22,386 bases of DNA, taken from contig DAOUJL010000008.1 of the NCBI GenBank assembly GCA_034422735.1, positions 1-22,386 on the forward strand. The letters are read 5' to 3'. Shown one piece after another: positions 22,310-22,386 of the stretch. The stretch comes from CATOSD01 sp034422735 (GTDB lineage: Bacteria; Chloroflexota; Dehalococcoidia; Lucifugimonadales; CATOSD01). The stretch's first letter is position 1; every line of letters begins with the position of its first letter. The notes beneath the pieces were generated by a model. It did not search any database. It saw only the letters and a program-made list of their open reading frames with translations, and had not been told where the DNA came from. The position numbers were made by a program, and so were the translations under genes.

Positions 22310-22386
22310 CGACGGAACCACAGAAGCGTACATGCGAGTTGTAGCAATCCAAGGTAGTTCGACGCCTTCTTGTCGTAGCGGACCAG
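22271..22386 (-). mobile_element. Putative end of an IS5-type insertion sequence, cut by the window edge
   Basis: The segment holds the 3' end of a transposase gene and the presumed element end just beyond its stop. GGGCTAAGAAACTATCTC at 22271-22288 is a candidate terminal repeat. The other end lies outside the window, so the boundary is a guess. Confidence 0.5.
22282..22386 (-). CDS. IS5-type transposase, C-terminal fragment (continues beyond the window)
   Basis: Reading inward from the right edge on the minus strand gives 34 codons and a TAG stop at 22282-22284. The peptide includes LVRYDKKASNYLGLLQLAC and LLWFRRQW. The RYDK-xA-xxYL-xxxxLA pattern followed by a W-rich tail is typical of the C-terminus of IS5-family DDE transposases, just after the catalytic glutamate region. 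The rest of the gene is outside the window, so intactness is unknown. It is convergent with, and overlaps, the short ORF that ends at 22309. Confidence 0.75.
   Translation of the reverse strand: MVRYDKKASNYLGLLQLACTLLWFRRQWHLTILR

Overview
The window is GC-rich, densely coding bacterial chromosome with mostly core metabolic and information genes. The mix of succinyl-CoA ligase, a NuoEF-type module with a molybdopterin-family partner, an ACAD/MaoC cassette and arg genes, the short palindromic intergenic repeats, and several TTG starts with good ribosome binding sites would suit a Chloroflexota lineage (Dehalococcoidia/SAR202-like). That placement is inferred from gene style and was not tested by phylogeny.

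Layout. The minus strand from 3439 down to 89 carries a promoter, tRNA-Ser(UGA), sucC, sucD, a small VOC-fold protein and an unrecognised protein; close spacing suggests cotranscription. From about 3533 everything reads on the plus strand. The first block (3628-11690) is a redox cluster: NuoE-like, NuoF-like, a 915-residue NuoG/formate-dehydrogenase-like Fe-S protein, two paralogous zinc-ribbon membrane proteins and an FNR-type flavoprotein reductase. The second block (11727-21908) holds mutS, argG, a three-gene cassette (APH-fold kinase, acyl-CoA dehydrogenase, MaoC-fold hydratase), argH, rpe and tyrS. At the right edge a short unrecognised ORF runs into the 3' end of an IS5-type transposase on the opposite strand. 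That transposase end lies at the window boundary and reads clearly in translation.

How the genes work together. The NuoE/NuoF pair would bind FMN and NAD(H) and pass electrons through 2Fe-2S and 4Fe-4S centres to the large subunit. The large subunit looks like a formate dehydrogenase in sequence and domain order but lacks the catalytic Cys/Sec-His pair and the substrate arginine, and it carries four extra cysteines that could hold another Fe-S cluster. It is therefore more likely an electron-transfer protein or an oxidoreductase of unknown substrate than a formate dehydrogenase. The kinase-ACAD-MaoC cassette sits between argG and argH and resembles the kinase plus ACAD pairing of hydroxyacyl-CoA catabolism (LvaA/LvaC, ACAD10/ACAD11).

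Short palindromic repeats of at least three kinds lie in the gaps between genes. Two of them appear to supply the stop codon of the upstream gene (sucC and nuoF). No CRISPR array, rRNA, prophage or replication origin was seen, and no stretch over 300 bases lacks a gene.
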